This document shows positions 13,450 through 20,289 of a DNA stretch of 64,000 nucleotides, one piece after another (within the stretch, counting starts at the first letter, position 1; every line of letters starts with the position of its first letter). Under the pieces are notes generated by a model, which saw only the letters and a program-made list of their open reading frames with translations, had not been told where the DNA came from and did no database searches. Both the position numbers and the translations under genes were made by a program. The DNA comes from RHKK01 sp964596245. GTDB taxonomy: Bacteria; Patescibacteriota; Patescibacteriia; 2-12-FULL-60-25. The DNA is taken from the NCBI GenBank assembly GCA_964596245.1, contig CAZQSK010000003.1, positions 62,001 to 126,000 on the forward strand, in the 5' to 3' direction.

Positions 13450-15009
13450 TTATTTCGCGTATTCGATCACGCGGCTTTCGCGAATCAGTGTCACGCGCAC
13501 TTCGCCGGGGAACTTCATTTCATTGGCGATCTTGTCCGCAATGCTGCGTGCGAGTTTGGCCGCCTGCCAATCATTGATCTCCTTCGGATTCACGAACACA
13601 CGCAATTCGCGGCCGGCCTGAATGGCATACACTTTATCCACGCCCGGAAATTGCTTGGCCGTGTTTTCCAAGTCCTGCAAACGCTTTACATAGAACTCAA
13701 GCGAGTCTTTGCGTGCACCGGGACGAGCGCCCGAGATGGCGTCAGCTGCTTTGACGATAATGGCTTCAAGCGTCTTCGGTTTGTCCTCATGATGTCCGAT
13801 AGACTGATAGCAGATCTCTTCCGGGAAACCGAACTTCTGCATGATCTTGTAGCCGATTTCCGGATGACCGCCCTGCATGTCGTGATCGACAGCCTTGCCG
13901 ATGTCATGGAACAAGCCGCCCTTCTTACACACCATGATGTCAGCGCCCAATTCTTCACCAAGCAAGGCTGAGAGACGTGCCACTTCCATCGAGTGCAAAA
14001 GCGCGTTCTGGCCGTAGCTGGTGCGGAACTTCAAGCGGCCGAGAATCTGCACAAGCTTCGGATCAATGCCGGCCATGGAAATGCCGAGTTCGTACAAAGC
14101 ATCTTCACCGGCTTTCTTAATGTCGATTTGCAATTCTTTCTTCGCTTCATCCACAAACTCTTCCACGCGACCCGGATGAATACGACCATCGGCGATCAAT
14201 TTTTCCAAGGCGCGCTTTGTGACCTGGCGGCGAATAGGGGAGAAGCCCGAAATCGTCACGACATTCGGCGTCTCATCGATGATGAGTTCGCAGCCCGTGA
14301 GCAATTCAATGGCCTTGATGTTACGACCTTCTCGACCAATGATGCGACCCTTCATTTCCTCCGTCGGCAATTCCACATACGTTGTAGTCGTTTCACACAC
14401 ATGCGAAGACGCCTGTTTCTGAATGGCAGTGGCGAGAATGCTCTTCACCTTCAAATCGATTTCATCGGCACCCATGTCATCCAATTTGCGCAAGCGCGAC
14501 ATCAACGATTCCTGATGATGCTCTTCAACCTGCGCATACAAACGCTCAAGAGCTTCGTCACGATTCAGCGAGGCGACTTCCTCCAATTTGGCGAGCGCCT
14601 GCAATTTCATGTCTTCAACGTGCTTGTGCGCCTCCTCGGCTTTTGCCTTGGCGAGATCGACTTCCTGCTTGGTTTTGTCGAGCTCGATGAGCTTGTTGCT
14701 GACGGCTTGCTCGCGCTCAAGCAACGCGGTTTGCTGCGTCTTTACATCTTCAAGGGCGCGCTTCTCTTCGAGGCGTGCTTCTTCCAAAATCTTGATGGCT
14801 TTTTCCTTGGCCTTGGTCAGCGCTTCGCTTTCGCGGCGCTCCAAGTCCTTCATGCGTTCGGCGGCAATGCGTTCCGCCTCCGCGATCTTATCCTGTGCTC
14901 CGGCGAGGCGCTTACGATGCGCCATTTCACGAATGGCGTAGCCGATACCGAGGCCGGCAGCCGTACCTAATACGAGGGCGAGAACGCCAAATAAGATGGC
15001 ATCGTTCAT
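13450..15009 (-). CDS. rny: Ribonuclease Y
   Basis: A 519-residue membrane-bound endoribonuclease that starts mRNA decay. An N-terminal membrane segment (about 4-26) is followed by a long charged coiled coil (about 30-165). A KH RNA-binding domain carries GRIIGREGRN (221-230), and the HD phosphohydrolase domain has LLHSMEVARLSALLG and GGLFHDIGKAVDHD, with the catalytic His-Asp at 368-369. Length and order match the family. It follows truB on the same strand after 50 bases. No SD is seen. Confidence 0.97.
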   Translation of the reverse strand: MNDAILFGVLALVLGTAAGLGIGYAIREMAHRKRLAGAQDKIAEAERIAAERMKDLERRESEALTKAKEKAIKILEEARLEEKRALEDVKTQQTALLEREQAVSNKLIELDKTKQEVDLAKAKAEEAHKHVEDMKLQALAKLEEVASLNRDEALERLYAQVEEHHQESLMSRLRKLDDMGADEIDLKVKSILATAIQKQASSHVCETTTTYVELPTEEMKGRIIGREGRNIKAIELLTGCELIIDETPNVVTISGFSPIRRQVTKRALEKLIADGRIHPGRVEEFVDEAKKELQIDIKKAGEDALYELGISMAGIDPKLVQILGRLKFRTSYGQNALLHSMEVARLSALLGEELGADIMVCKKGGLFHDIGKAVDHDMQGGHPEIGYKIMQKFGFPEEICYQSIGHHEDKPKTLEAIIVKAADAISGARPGARKDSLEFYVKRLQDLENTAKQFPGVDKVYAIQAGRELRVFVNPKEINDWQAAKLARSIADKIANEMKFPGEVRVTLIRESRVIEYAK

Positions 15010-15059
15010 AAATTTTTCCAGCGTTTCAAGTACCTGAACTTCCGGAGGAATGAGTGAGT

Positions 15060-15737
15060 TTATTGCGTCTTGAGGCTACCAAGGGCCGAGCTTTGCGTCA
15101 AACCTTCCATGGGGAGCGCATCCTTCACATCAAAGTCGCCAACTTTGGTGCGACGGAGCTGCTCACAATAGCCGCCCACGCCAAGCTCGCGACCGATATC
15201 ATCAGCCAAAGAACGGATGTATGTTCCGCTGCCACATTTCACACGCAACGAGAGATTAGGCCAGGCGTAATTTAAAACCGTGAGCTCGTCGATCTTCACC
15301 TGTTTTTTCGGACGCATGTCTTCCGTGGCTTTTCCGGCGCGCGCCAAGTCATACAATTTTTTGCCACCGATTTTCTTTGCCGAATGCAGGGGAGCGAGCT
15401 GCTCATACCCGCCGCGGAATTTGTCTAAGGCCGTTTCGATTTGCGGTAGGGACAATTCATGAATTGTCCCTACCGTTGGTGACACGACGCCCTCTTTGTC
15501 GAAGGTATCAGACGTCGCGCCAAGCCGAATCACAGCCTCATATTCCTTATCAACGCCAACCAATGCCGTGAGCGATTTCGTCCCTTTCCCCACGCCCAGC
15601 ACTAAAAGCCCGGTCGCAAAGGGATCCAGGGTTCCGGCATGGCCAATAGCCCGAATCTTCAAAATACCGCGTAACTTGGCGACCACGTCATGCGAGGTCC
15701 AGCCGGCGGGCTTATCTATAAGCAGAATACCGTCCAT
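15060..15737 (-). CDS. truB: tRNA pseudouridine-55 synthase
   Basis: A 225-residue enzyme from the ATG complementary to 15735-15737 (MDGILLIDKPAGWTSHDVV). The catalytic Asp is D38 in HAGTLDPFATGLL. Later motifs are KEYEAVIRLGATSDTFD, SAKKIGGKKLYDLAR and VKCGSGTYIRSLADDIG. It makes pseudouridine in the T loop of tRNAs. Many bacterial TruB proteins have about 300 residues with a C-terminal PUA domain; this one stops after the catalytic core. It diverges from infB across 52 bases containing interleaved promoters. Confidence 0.95.
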   Translation of the reverse strand: MDGILLIDKPAGWTSHDVVAKLRGILKIRAIGHAGTLDPFATGLLVLGVGKGTKSLTALVGVDKEYEAVIRLGATSDTFDKEGVVSPTVGTIHELSLPQIETALDKFRGGYEQLAPLHSAKKIGGKKLYDLARAGKATEDMRPKKQVKIDELTVLNYAWPNLSLRVKCGSGTYIRSLADDIGRELGVGGYCEQLRRTKVGDFDVKDALPMEGLTQSSALGSLKTQ

Positions 15738-15745
15738 AGAGAGCA

Positions 15746-15773
15746 CTCTAACCTTGACTTTCCGCTTAATCAA
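15746..15773 (-). promoter_or_regulatory. Probable truB promoter
   Basis: On the minus strand TTGATT, 16-base spacer, TTAGAG, eight bases before the truB ATG. It is interleaved with the infB promoter: each -35 box sits in the other promoter's spacer. Confidence 0.45.
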
Positions 15774-15782
15774 GCCTAAACT
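15754..15782 (+). promoter_or_regulatory. infB promoter
   Basis: TTGACT (15754-15759), 17-base spacer, TAAACT (15777-15782), seven bases before the infB ATG, so the transcript should start at or beside the start codon. Confidence 0.7.
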
Positions 15783-15789
15783 CGCACCC

Positions 15790-17805
15790 ATGAACGTAAC
15801 TGAATTGGCCCGCCGTTTGCGCGTAACGCCTCAGCAGCTCTTGGCAAAGCTTCCGGAGCTTGGTTTTGACGTTGGCGCTCGTGCCATCAAGATCGACGAC
15901 CGTATCGCCGACCAGATCTATAAGAAGTGGTTGGAGAATGCGCGTCGTGAGCGTTTGCGCGATCAGCTCGTAAAACAGTCGGCCGTAGGGGAGCGCGCAC
16001 CGGGTGCGCCGAAAACGGACATCAAATTGCCGTCCGTTATTTCCGTCCGTGACTTCGCCGGTAAGATGGAGCTCCCGGTAACGCGCGTCATCCAGCAATT
16101 GATGAAGGCCGGTATTCTCGCTTCGCAAAATGAGCGCATCGACTACACGACGGCGAGCATTATTGCCGACGAGCTCGGCTTCCAAGTGACTCCGGAATCT
16201 GCCGATGAAAAGGAATTGGAAAAAACCGTTGAGTCCGAAGGTCGTTTGAAACAAATTATTACATCGCAAGCCAGCGGCGATCTGAAGGAGCGCGCGCCGG
16301 TCGTGGTTGTCATGGGTCATGTGGACCACGGCAAGACGCGCACGCTCGACGCCATTCGTGCCACGCACGTGATGGAAGGCGAGTCCGGAGGTATCACGCA
16401 GCACATCGGTGCGTATCAGGTTGAGAAGAAGGGGAAGAAAATTACCTTCATCGACACGCCGGGTCACGAAGCCTTCACCGTTATGCGTTCGCGTGGTGCG
16501 AAGGTCGCGGACATCGCGATTCTTGTCGTTGCTGCCGACGACGGTGTGCAGCCCCAGACCAAGGAAGCGATCAACATCATCATGGCTGCCAAGCTTCCGT
16601 TTGTGGTTGCGTTAAACAAGATTGATAAGGCTGATGCAGATCCAAACCGTGTGATGGGTCAGTTGGCGGAAGCGAATGTCACGGTTGAAGAATGGGGTGG
16701 AAAAATTCCGATGGCTCGCATCTCGGCCAAAACCGGTCAGGGCATCGATGAATTGCTTGATTTGATTTTGCTCGTCGCCGAAGTGGAAAAGGAAAACATC
16801 ATGGCTAACCCGGATAGTTTGGCTGCCGGCACCATCATTGAATCACACGTGGACAAGGGTGAAGGCCCGGTTGCTACGGCCGTCATTCAAAACGGCACAT
16901 TGAAGCGCAATGACTGGCTCGGCATTAGCGGCCAGGCCTATGGCCGCGTGCGCATGATGCGCGATTGGAACGGAAAGCCGGTTGATGCGGCTTTGCCAGG
17001 TACGCCAGTCAAAATTCTCGGCTTTAAGGTTGCTCCGGCTGTTGGAGACGTGCTCGAAGTCCCGGCTGATCCGAAGGCGCTTGAACAAACCAAGTCCAAG
17101 ACGGCGAAGCGCCAGGTCGTGGAAGGTTTGTCTGCCACGAAGAATGTGCCGACCGAAGGCGATGATACGCAGAAGAAAATCATGTTGAATGTGGTGCTCA
17201 AGACCGACGTGCTCGGTTCGCTTGAAGCTATTCTCGGCATGTTGGAAAAGATCAAGCACGAATTGGTCGGTGTTGATGTCATCCAAAAGGGGTTGGGCAA
17301 TGTCACTGAAGGTGACATTGAGCGTGCGGCCAACTCCAAGCCGTCGGTTGTGTACGGATTTAGCGTGATGACGCCTCCGGCGATTGCCGTTGGCGCGCGC
17401 GATAAGGGCGTTGAAGTGAAATCCTACAAAATTATTTACGACTTGTTCGACGATGTGGTCGCGCGTTTGAATGCGTTGCTTCCGCAAGAAGTGATCGTGA
17501 CCGAGCTTGGCTCTGCCGAGGTCGCCGCCATCTTCCGTACGGAAACCGGACGCATGGTTGTGGGTATGCGCGTCAAAACCGGAAAGCTGGTCACGGGTGC
17601 GCGTGTTCGCGTATGGCGCGGTGAACAGCTTATGGGTGACGGTGAAATCGAAACCCTTCAGAGTGGTAAATCGGCCGTCAAAGAACTTGGCGCTGGTACC
17701 GAAGGTGGTTTGTCATACAAGGGCAAAATCAAGCTCATGGTTGGTGATCGCCTCGACGCCTTCACGGAAGAATCCAAGACGCGTAAGGTGGAATCGTTCC
17801 GTTAG
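15790..17805 (+). CDS. infB: Translation initiation factor IF-2
   Basis: A 671-residue GTPase that brings initiator tRNA to the ribosome. The ATG at 15790 (MNVTELARRLRVTPQQLLAK) is supported by a promoter ending seven bases upstream and by the IF2N-type domain it begins; the frame is open further upstream but that region is truB. A second IF2N-like segment lies near 80-140. The G domain has GHVDHGKT (176-183), DTPGHEAF and NKIDK. Domains II, III and IV follow in order. The N-terminal region is short compared with the 890-residue E. coli protein. Probably a leaderless mRNA, which is notable for a factor that itself promotes leaderless initiation. Confidence 0.97.
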   Translation: MNVTELARRLRVTPQQLLAKLPELGFDVGARAIKIDDRIADQIYKKWLENARRERLRDQLVKQSAVGERAPGAPKTDIKLPSVISVRDFAGKMELPVTRVIQQLMKAGILASQNERIDYTTASIIADELGFQVTPESADEKELEKTVESEGRLKQIITSQASGDLKERAPVVVVMGHVDHGKTRTLDAIRATHVMEGESGGITQHIGAYQVEKKGKKITFIDTPGHEAFTVMRSRGAKVADIAILVVAADDGVQPQTKEAINIIMAAKLPFVVALNKIDKADADPNRVMGQLAEANVTVEEWGGKIPMARISAKTGQGIDELLDLILLVAEVEKENIMANPDSLAAGTIIESHVDKGEGPVATAVIQNGTLKRNDWLGISGQAYGRVRMMRDWNGKPVDAALPGTPVKILGFKVAPAVGDVLEVPADPKALEQTKSKTAKRQVVEGLSATKNVPTEGDDTQKKIMLNVVLKTDVLGSLEAILGMLEKIKHELVGVDVIQKGLGNVTEGDIERAANSKPSVVYGFSVMTPPAIAVGARDKGVEVKSYKIIYDLFDDVVARLNALLPQEVIVTELGSAEVAAIFRTETGRMVVGMRVKTGKLVTGARVRVWRGEQLMGDGEIETLQSGKSAVKELGAGTEGGLSYKGKIKLMVGDRLDAFTEESKTRKVESFR

Positions 17806-17840
17806 ACAAACTCAGGTTCGAGTTTTACCATTCCTACGCT

Positions 17841-18164
17841 ATGGAACATACATTTACCGAATCAAATTTTGAAAGTGACGTATTGAAGAGCGATATTCCG
17901 GTTGCCGTGGATTTTTGGGCCGAATGGTGCCCGCCGTGCAAGATCATGGCGCCGATTGTCGAAGAAGTTGCCGGCGAAGTTGATGCCAGCAAGATGAAAA
18001 TCGGCAAAATGAACGTGGACGACAGCCAAGCAACGGCCATCAAGTACAGCATCATGTCGATTCCGACTATTGTGGTGTTTAAGAATGGCGAAGTGGCTGC
18101 AAAGATCGTCGGCAGCATGCCGAAAGCTGCGCTCATGGAAAAGTTGGCTCCGTTTCTCGCCTAA
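17841..18164 (+). CDS. trxA: Thioredoxin with WCPPC active site
   Basis: A 107-residue thioredoxin. The active site reads WAEWCPPCKIMAP, so the usual WCGPC has Pro in place of Gly; the cis-Pro loop is SIPTIVVF. A CPPC site usually shifts the redox potential compared with CGPC; this is known for related folds and not shown here. It lacks a signal peptide and so is cytoplasmic. trxB starts six bases after its stop, so the two form a reductant operon. The reducing or oxidising partner of the giant Cys-rich exported protein is not obvious in the window. Confidence 0.94.
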   Translation: MEHTFTESNFESDVLKSDIPVAVDFWAEWCPPCKIMAPIVEEVAGEVDASKMKIGKMNVDDSQATAIKYSIMSIPTIVVFKNGEVAAKIVGSMPKAALMEKLAPFLA

Positions 18165-18170
18165 GCGCCT

Positions 18171-19088
18171 ATGCGCGACGTTTTAATCATCGGATCAGGT
18201 CCTGCCGGATGGACGGCAGCGATTTATGCTGCTCGCGCAGATCTGAAACCGATCCTATTCGAAGGTCATGAACCGGGCGGTCAGCTCATGACAACCACGG
18301 AAGTCGAAAACTTTCCTGGTTTTGTGCATGGCATCCAGGGCCCCGAGCTCATGCAAGTGTTTCGTGAACAAGCCAAGCGCTTCGGAACCGAAATCATTTC
18401 TGCGATGGTTGAATCGCTTACCCAGATTCCCGGCGGATTCGAAGTCAAAGCCAATGGCCAGACCTATCAATCAAAAACCGTCATCCTTTCCACCGGCGCA
18501 ACGGCCAAGCGCTTGGGTTTGGATTCTGAAAAGCGCTTGTATGGACATGGTGTTTCCGCCTGTGCGACTTGCGATGGCTTTTTCTTCCGCAACAAAAACG
18601 TGATCGTGGTCGGCGGGGGAGATAGTGCCATGGAAGAAGCCTCTTTCCTCACGCGTTTCGCGGACAAGGTAACGATCGTACATCGCCGCGACTCGCTCCG
18701 TGCATCAAAAATCATGCAGGAACGTGTGAAGGCCAATCCGAAAATCGAAATTCTATTTAATTCTGAAGTTGCGGATATTCTCGGTGCCGAAAAAGTCGAA
18801 GGCGTCATCATCAAGAATGTGACGGACGGTTCAACCAAAGAATTGCCGATGGATGGTGTGTTTGCCGCCATCGGTCACGAGCCGAATGTCTCATTGGTGA
18901 AAGGTCTCGTTGATTTGGATGAGAAGGGATATGTAGCAACGGTTCCGGGTTCATCGCTCACCAATGTCGCAGGACTTTTTGCTTGTGGAGATGTGCAAGA
19001 TGCGCGCTATCGCCAAGCGATCACGGCTGCAGGTTCCGGATGTATGGCAGCTCTCGATGCGGAAAAATATTTGTCAGATAGGGAATGA
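18171..19088 (+). CDS. trxB: Thioredoxin reductase
   Basis: A 305-residue flavoprotein transferring electrons from NADPH to thioredoxin. FAD motif GSGPAGWTAAIYAARA at the N-terminus, redox-active CATC (in SACATCDGFFF), NADPH motif GGGDSAMEEA and the C-terminal FAD motif GLFACGDVQDARYRQAITAAG are all present. Length is typical of the low-molecular-weight class. Forms an operon with trxA. Confidence 0.96.
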   Translation: MRDVLIIGSGPAGWTAAIYAARADLKPILFEGHEPGGQLMTTTEVENFPGFVHGIQGPELMQVFREQAKRFGTEIISAMVESLTQIPGGFEVKANGQTYQSKTVILSTGATAKRLGLDSEKRLYGHGVSACATCDGFFFRNKNVIVVGGGDSAMEEASFLTRFADKVTIVHRRDSLRASKIMQERVKANPKIEILFNSEVADILGAEKVEGVIIKNVTDGSTKELPMDGVFAAIGHEPNVSLVKGLVDLDEKGYVATVPGSSLTNVAGLFACGDVQDARYRQAITAAGSGCMAALDAEKYLSDRE

Positions 19089-19097
19089 GGTGGGAGG

Positions 19098-19126
19098 TTG
19101 TATTCATGAGCACGCTCAACTATCAT
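19098..19126 (+). promoter_or_regulatory. Promoter for the 129-aa gene
   Basis: TTGTAT (19098-19103), 17-base spacer, TATCAT (19121-19126), nine bases before the chosen ATG at 19136. Confidence 0.55.
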
Positions 19127-19135
19127 GTCTCGCAT

Positions 19136-19525
19136 ATGAGTGAATCCATACCGAGCGTAGAACAGGTGAGTCCGGGGAAAACGGTTGAGTTAAAAGAGCG
19201 TAAAGACTACATCCAGCTCGCTAGCGAAGCTCAGGCGAAGCTTGAAGAGGCTTTGGGCATTACCGGGATGAGTGAAGAAGAGCTCCAGTCTTCTTACGGA
19301 AAAGATCCGTTGATTCAGAAGTTAATGTCAGGTAAAAATCCATCGGAACGTTTAAAGTCGGCACAGGAGATGAAGATTCCTATGCTCAGCATTTTAGGGA
19401 AGGCGGCCAAGATGCGACAGTTCATGATGACAAATCCTGAATTTAAGCGTCTTGCCGAGCTTTCTGATGAGATGACGCAAGAGGCCGAAGCGGCGCGAAT
19501 CAAGAATCAGATTGAGAACACATGA
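19136..19525 (+). CDS. Small helical protein of unknown function
   Basis: A 129-residue cytoplasmic, acidic, mostly helical protein. Start chosen at 19136 because a promoter with 17-base spacing ends nine bases before it; in-frame ATGs at 19085 and 19106 lie upstream of or inside that promoter. The N-terminal part carries SVEQVSPGKTVELKERKDYI, followed by predicted helices (ASEAQAKLEEALGITGMSEE and PEFKRLAELSDEMTQEAEAA). No family recognised. A strong terminator follows. Confidence 0.65.
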   Translation: MSESIPSVEQVSPGKTVELKERKDYIQLASEAQAKLEEALGITGMSEEELQSSYGKDPLIQKLMSGKNPSERLKSAQEMKIPMLSILGKAAKMRQFMMTNPEFKRLAELSDEMTQEAEAARIKNQIENT

Positions 19526-19533
19526 GACTAAAC

Positions 19534-19565
19534 AAAAACTCCCGATTTAAAGTCGGGAGTTTTTG
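19534..19565. terminator. Bidirectional terminator after the 129-aa gene
   Basis: AAAAACTCCCGA and TCGGGAGTTTTT arms around a seven-base loop. It could also end a minus-strand RNA from the 19.6-19.8 kb region. Confidence 0.88.
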
Positions 19566-19566
19566 A

Positions 19567-19811
19567 TGTTGACAAACGCTTAAGCAATCCGCATCCAAGA
19601 AATGTTTTGCTAGGGGAGAGCGAGTCCGAAGACCTGCGGCACCCTAAATAAACATTCCATGCTTGTCGTGGACGCGGATTGCTAAAGGGCTCGTCGGTCG
19701 TCGCACCTTAGCAATCCTCGACGGAGACGTCAAGTAGGCCAAAAGTGGGCTTTTGCTTGGCTAATATTGGCGGTAAAAAAGATCGCCTTTTGGCGACTTT
19801 TCGACGCACTC
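19567..19811 (-). ncRNA. Candidate structured RNA of unknown family, with alternative pairings
   Basis: No protein gene lies in 19566-19941. The region holds three related segments: A (19583-19592, AGCAATCCGC), B (19674-19688, starting GCGGATTGCTAA) and C (19706-19717, CCTTAGCAATCC). B can pair with A over ten bases or with C over twelve, but not both. A shorter pairing (AGCGAGT at 19618-19624 with ACTCGCT at 19808-19814) would close the whole region. Further hairpins include GACG-GAGA-CGTC and one at 19777-19797 with a six-T run on the minus strand. A TTGACA-17-TAAAGT promoter points into it on the minus strand. It does not match what I know of RNase P, tmRNA, SRP RNA or T-box leaders. Strand is inferred from the promoter. 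Confidence 0.4.
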
Positions 19812-19817
19812 GCTGTT

Positions 19818-19846
19818 ACTTTAGCACAAAAACACCCATTTGTCAA
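19818..19846 (-). promoter_or_regulatory. Strong promoter reading into the candidate RNA
   Basis: On the minus strand TTGACA (complement of 19841-19846), 17-base spacer, TAAAGT (complement of 19818-19823). No protein start follows within reach, so it most likely drives a non-coding RNA. Confidence 0.7.
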
Positions 19847-19868
19847 GTTTATTGATATTTGATGCTTC

Positions 19869-19888
19869 ATCCCCGCGAAAGCGGGGAT
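19869..19888. repeat. REP-like palindrome, left copy
   Basis: ATCCCCGCGAAAGCGGGGAT: eight-pair stem with GAAA loop. It is the exact reverse complement of the copy at 20253-20272 on the other side of the GIY-YIG gene. Confidence 0.85.
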
Positions 19889-19941
19889 TTACGGCTATTC
19901 TAGCTTGCTTTTGGCTGGGGGTTGTGGAACGTGGTTAAGAC

Positions 19942-20274
19942 ATGAATCCATGGCATGTTTATATTCTCGCTAACCGGCCAAAGGGAATGTTGTATATTGG
20001 CGTAACGAGATGCTTAGAAAATAGACTCAGGCATCATGCGCTCCCAGATGGGAGTCATTTCGCTGATCGATATGGCTTAAGAATGCTCGTTTATATGGAA
20101 ATGTTCGAGCGACCGATGGAAGCAATACGTCGAGAAAAACAATTGAAAAAATGGAATAGAAAATGGAAGATCGAGTTGATTGAAAAACAAAATAAAGAAT
20201 GGGAAGACCTGTCGGTGTACATACCGGGAGCCCCGCTGCAGGCGAAACGAAAATCCCCGCTTTCGCGGGGATGA
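19942..20274 (+). CDS. GIY-YIG endonuclease-like protein (URI domain, COG2827 type)
   Basis: A 110-residue protein with the single-domain GIY-YIG pattern: WHVYILANRPKGMLYIGVT (Tyr of the first motif and YIG), the Arg in LENRLRHH, then AIRREKQLKKWNRKWKIELI. Such small nucleases are common and scattered in bacterial genomes; their role is unclear. The last few codons (KSPLSRG and the stop) are written by a palindromic repeat, and the same palindrome in inverted orientation lies 53 bases upstream. The gene is more AT-rich (codons such as AAA, AAT, ATA) than its neighbours. It looks like a recently arrived, repeat-bounded unit. Confidence 0.85.
   Translation: MNPWHVYILANRPKGMLYIGVTRCLENRLRHHALPDGSHFADRYGLRMLVYMEMFERPMEAIRREKQLKKWNRKWKIELIEKQNKEWEDLSVYIPGAPLQAKRKSPLSRG
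20253..20272. repeat. REP-like palindrome, right copy
   Basis: ATCCCCGCTTTCGCGGGGAT, the exact reverse complement of the left copy, overlapping the last codons and stop of the GIY-YIG gene. Confidence 0.85.
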
Positions 20275-20289
20275 GGGATAGAATTTGTG

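Noticed and set aside
19561..19600. Plus-strand promoter from TTGACA at 19569-19574 for the candidate RNA
   Set aside because: The hexamer at 17 bases is CATCCA, a poor -10, whereas the minus strand has a full TTGACA-17-TAAAGT promoter.
19567..19860. RNase P RNA, tmRNA, SRP RNA or T-box leader in the gene-free region
   Set aside because: None of the conserved cores I know (GAGGAAAGTCC of RNase P, tRNA-like ends of tmRNA, GGAAGGAAGCAGC-type SRP loop, T-box GGTGG) is present on either strand.
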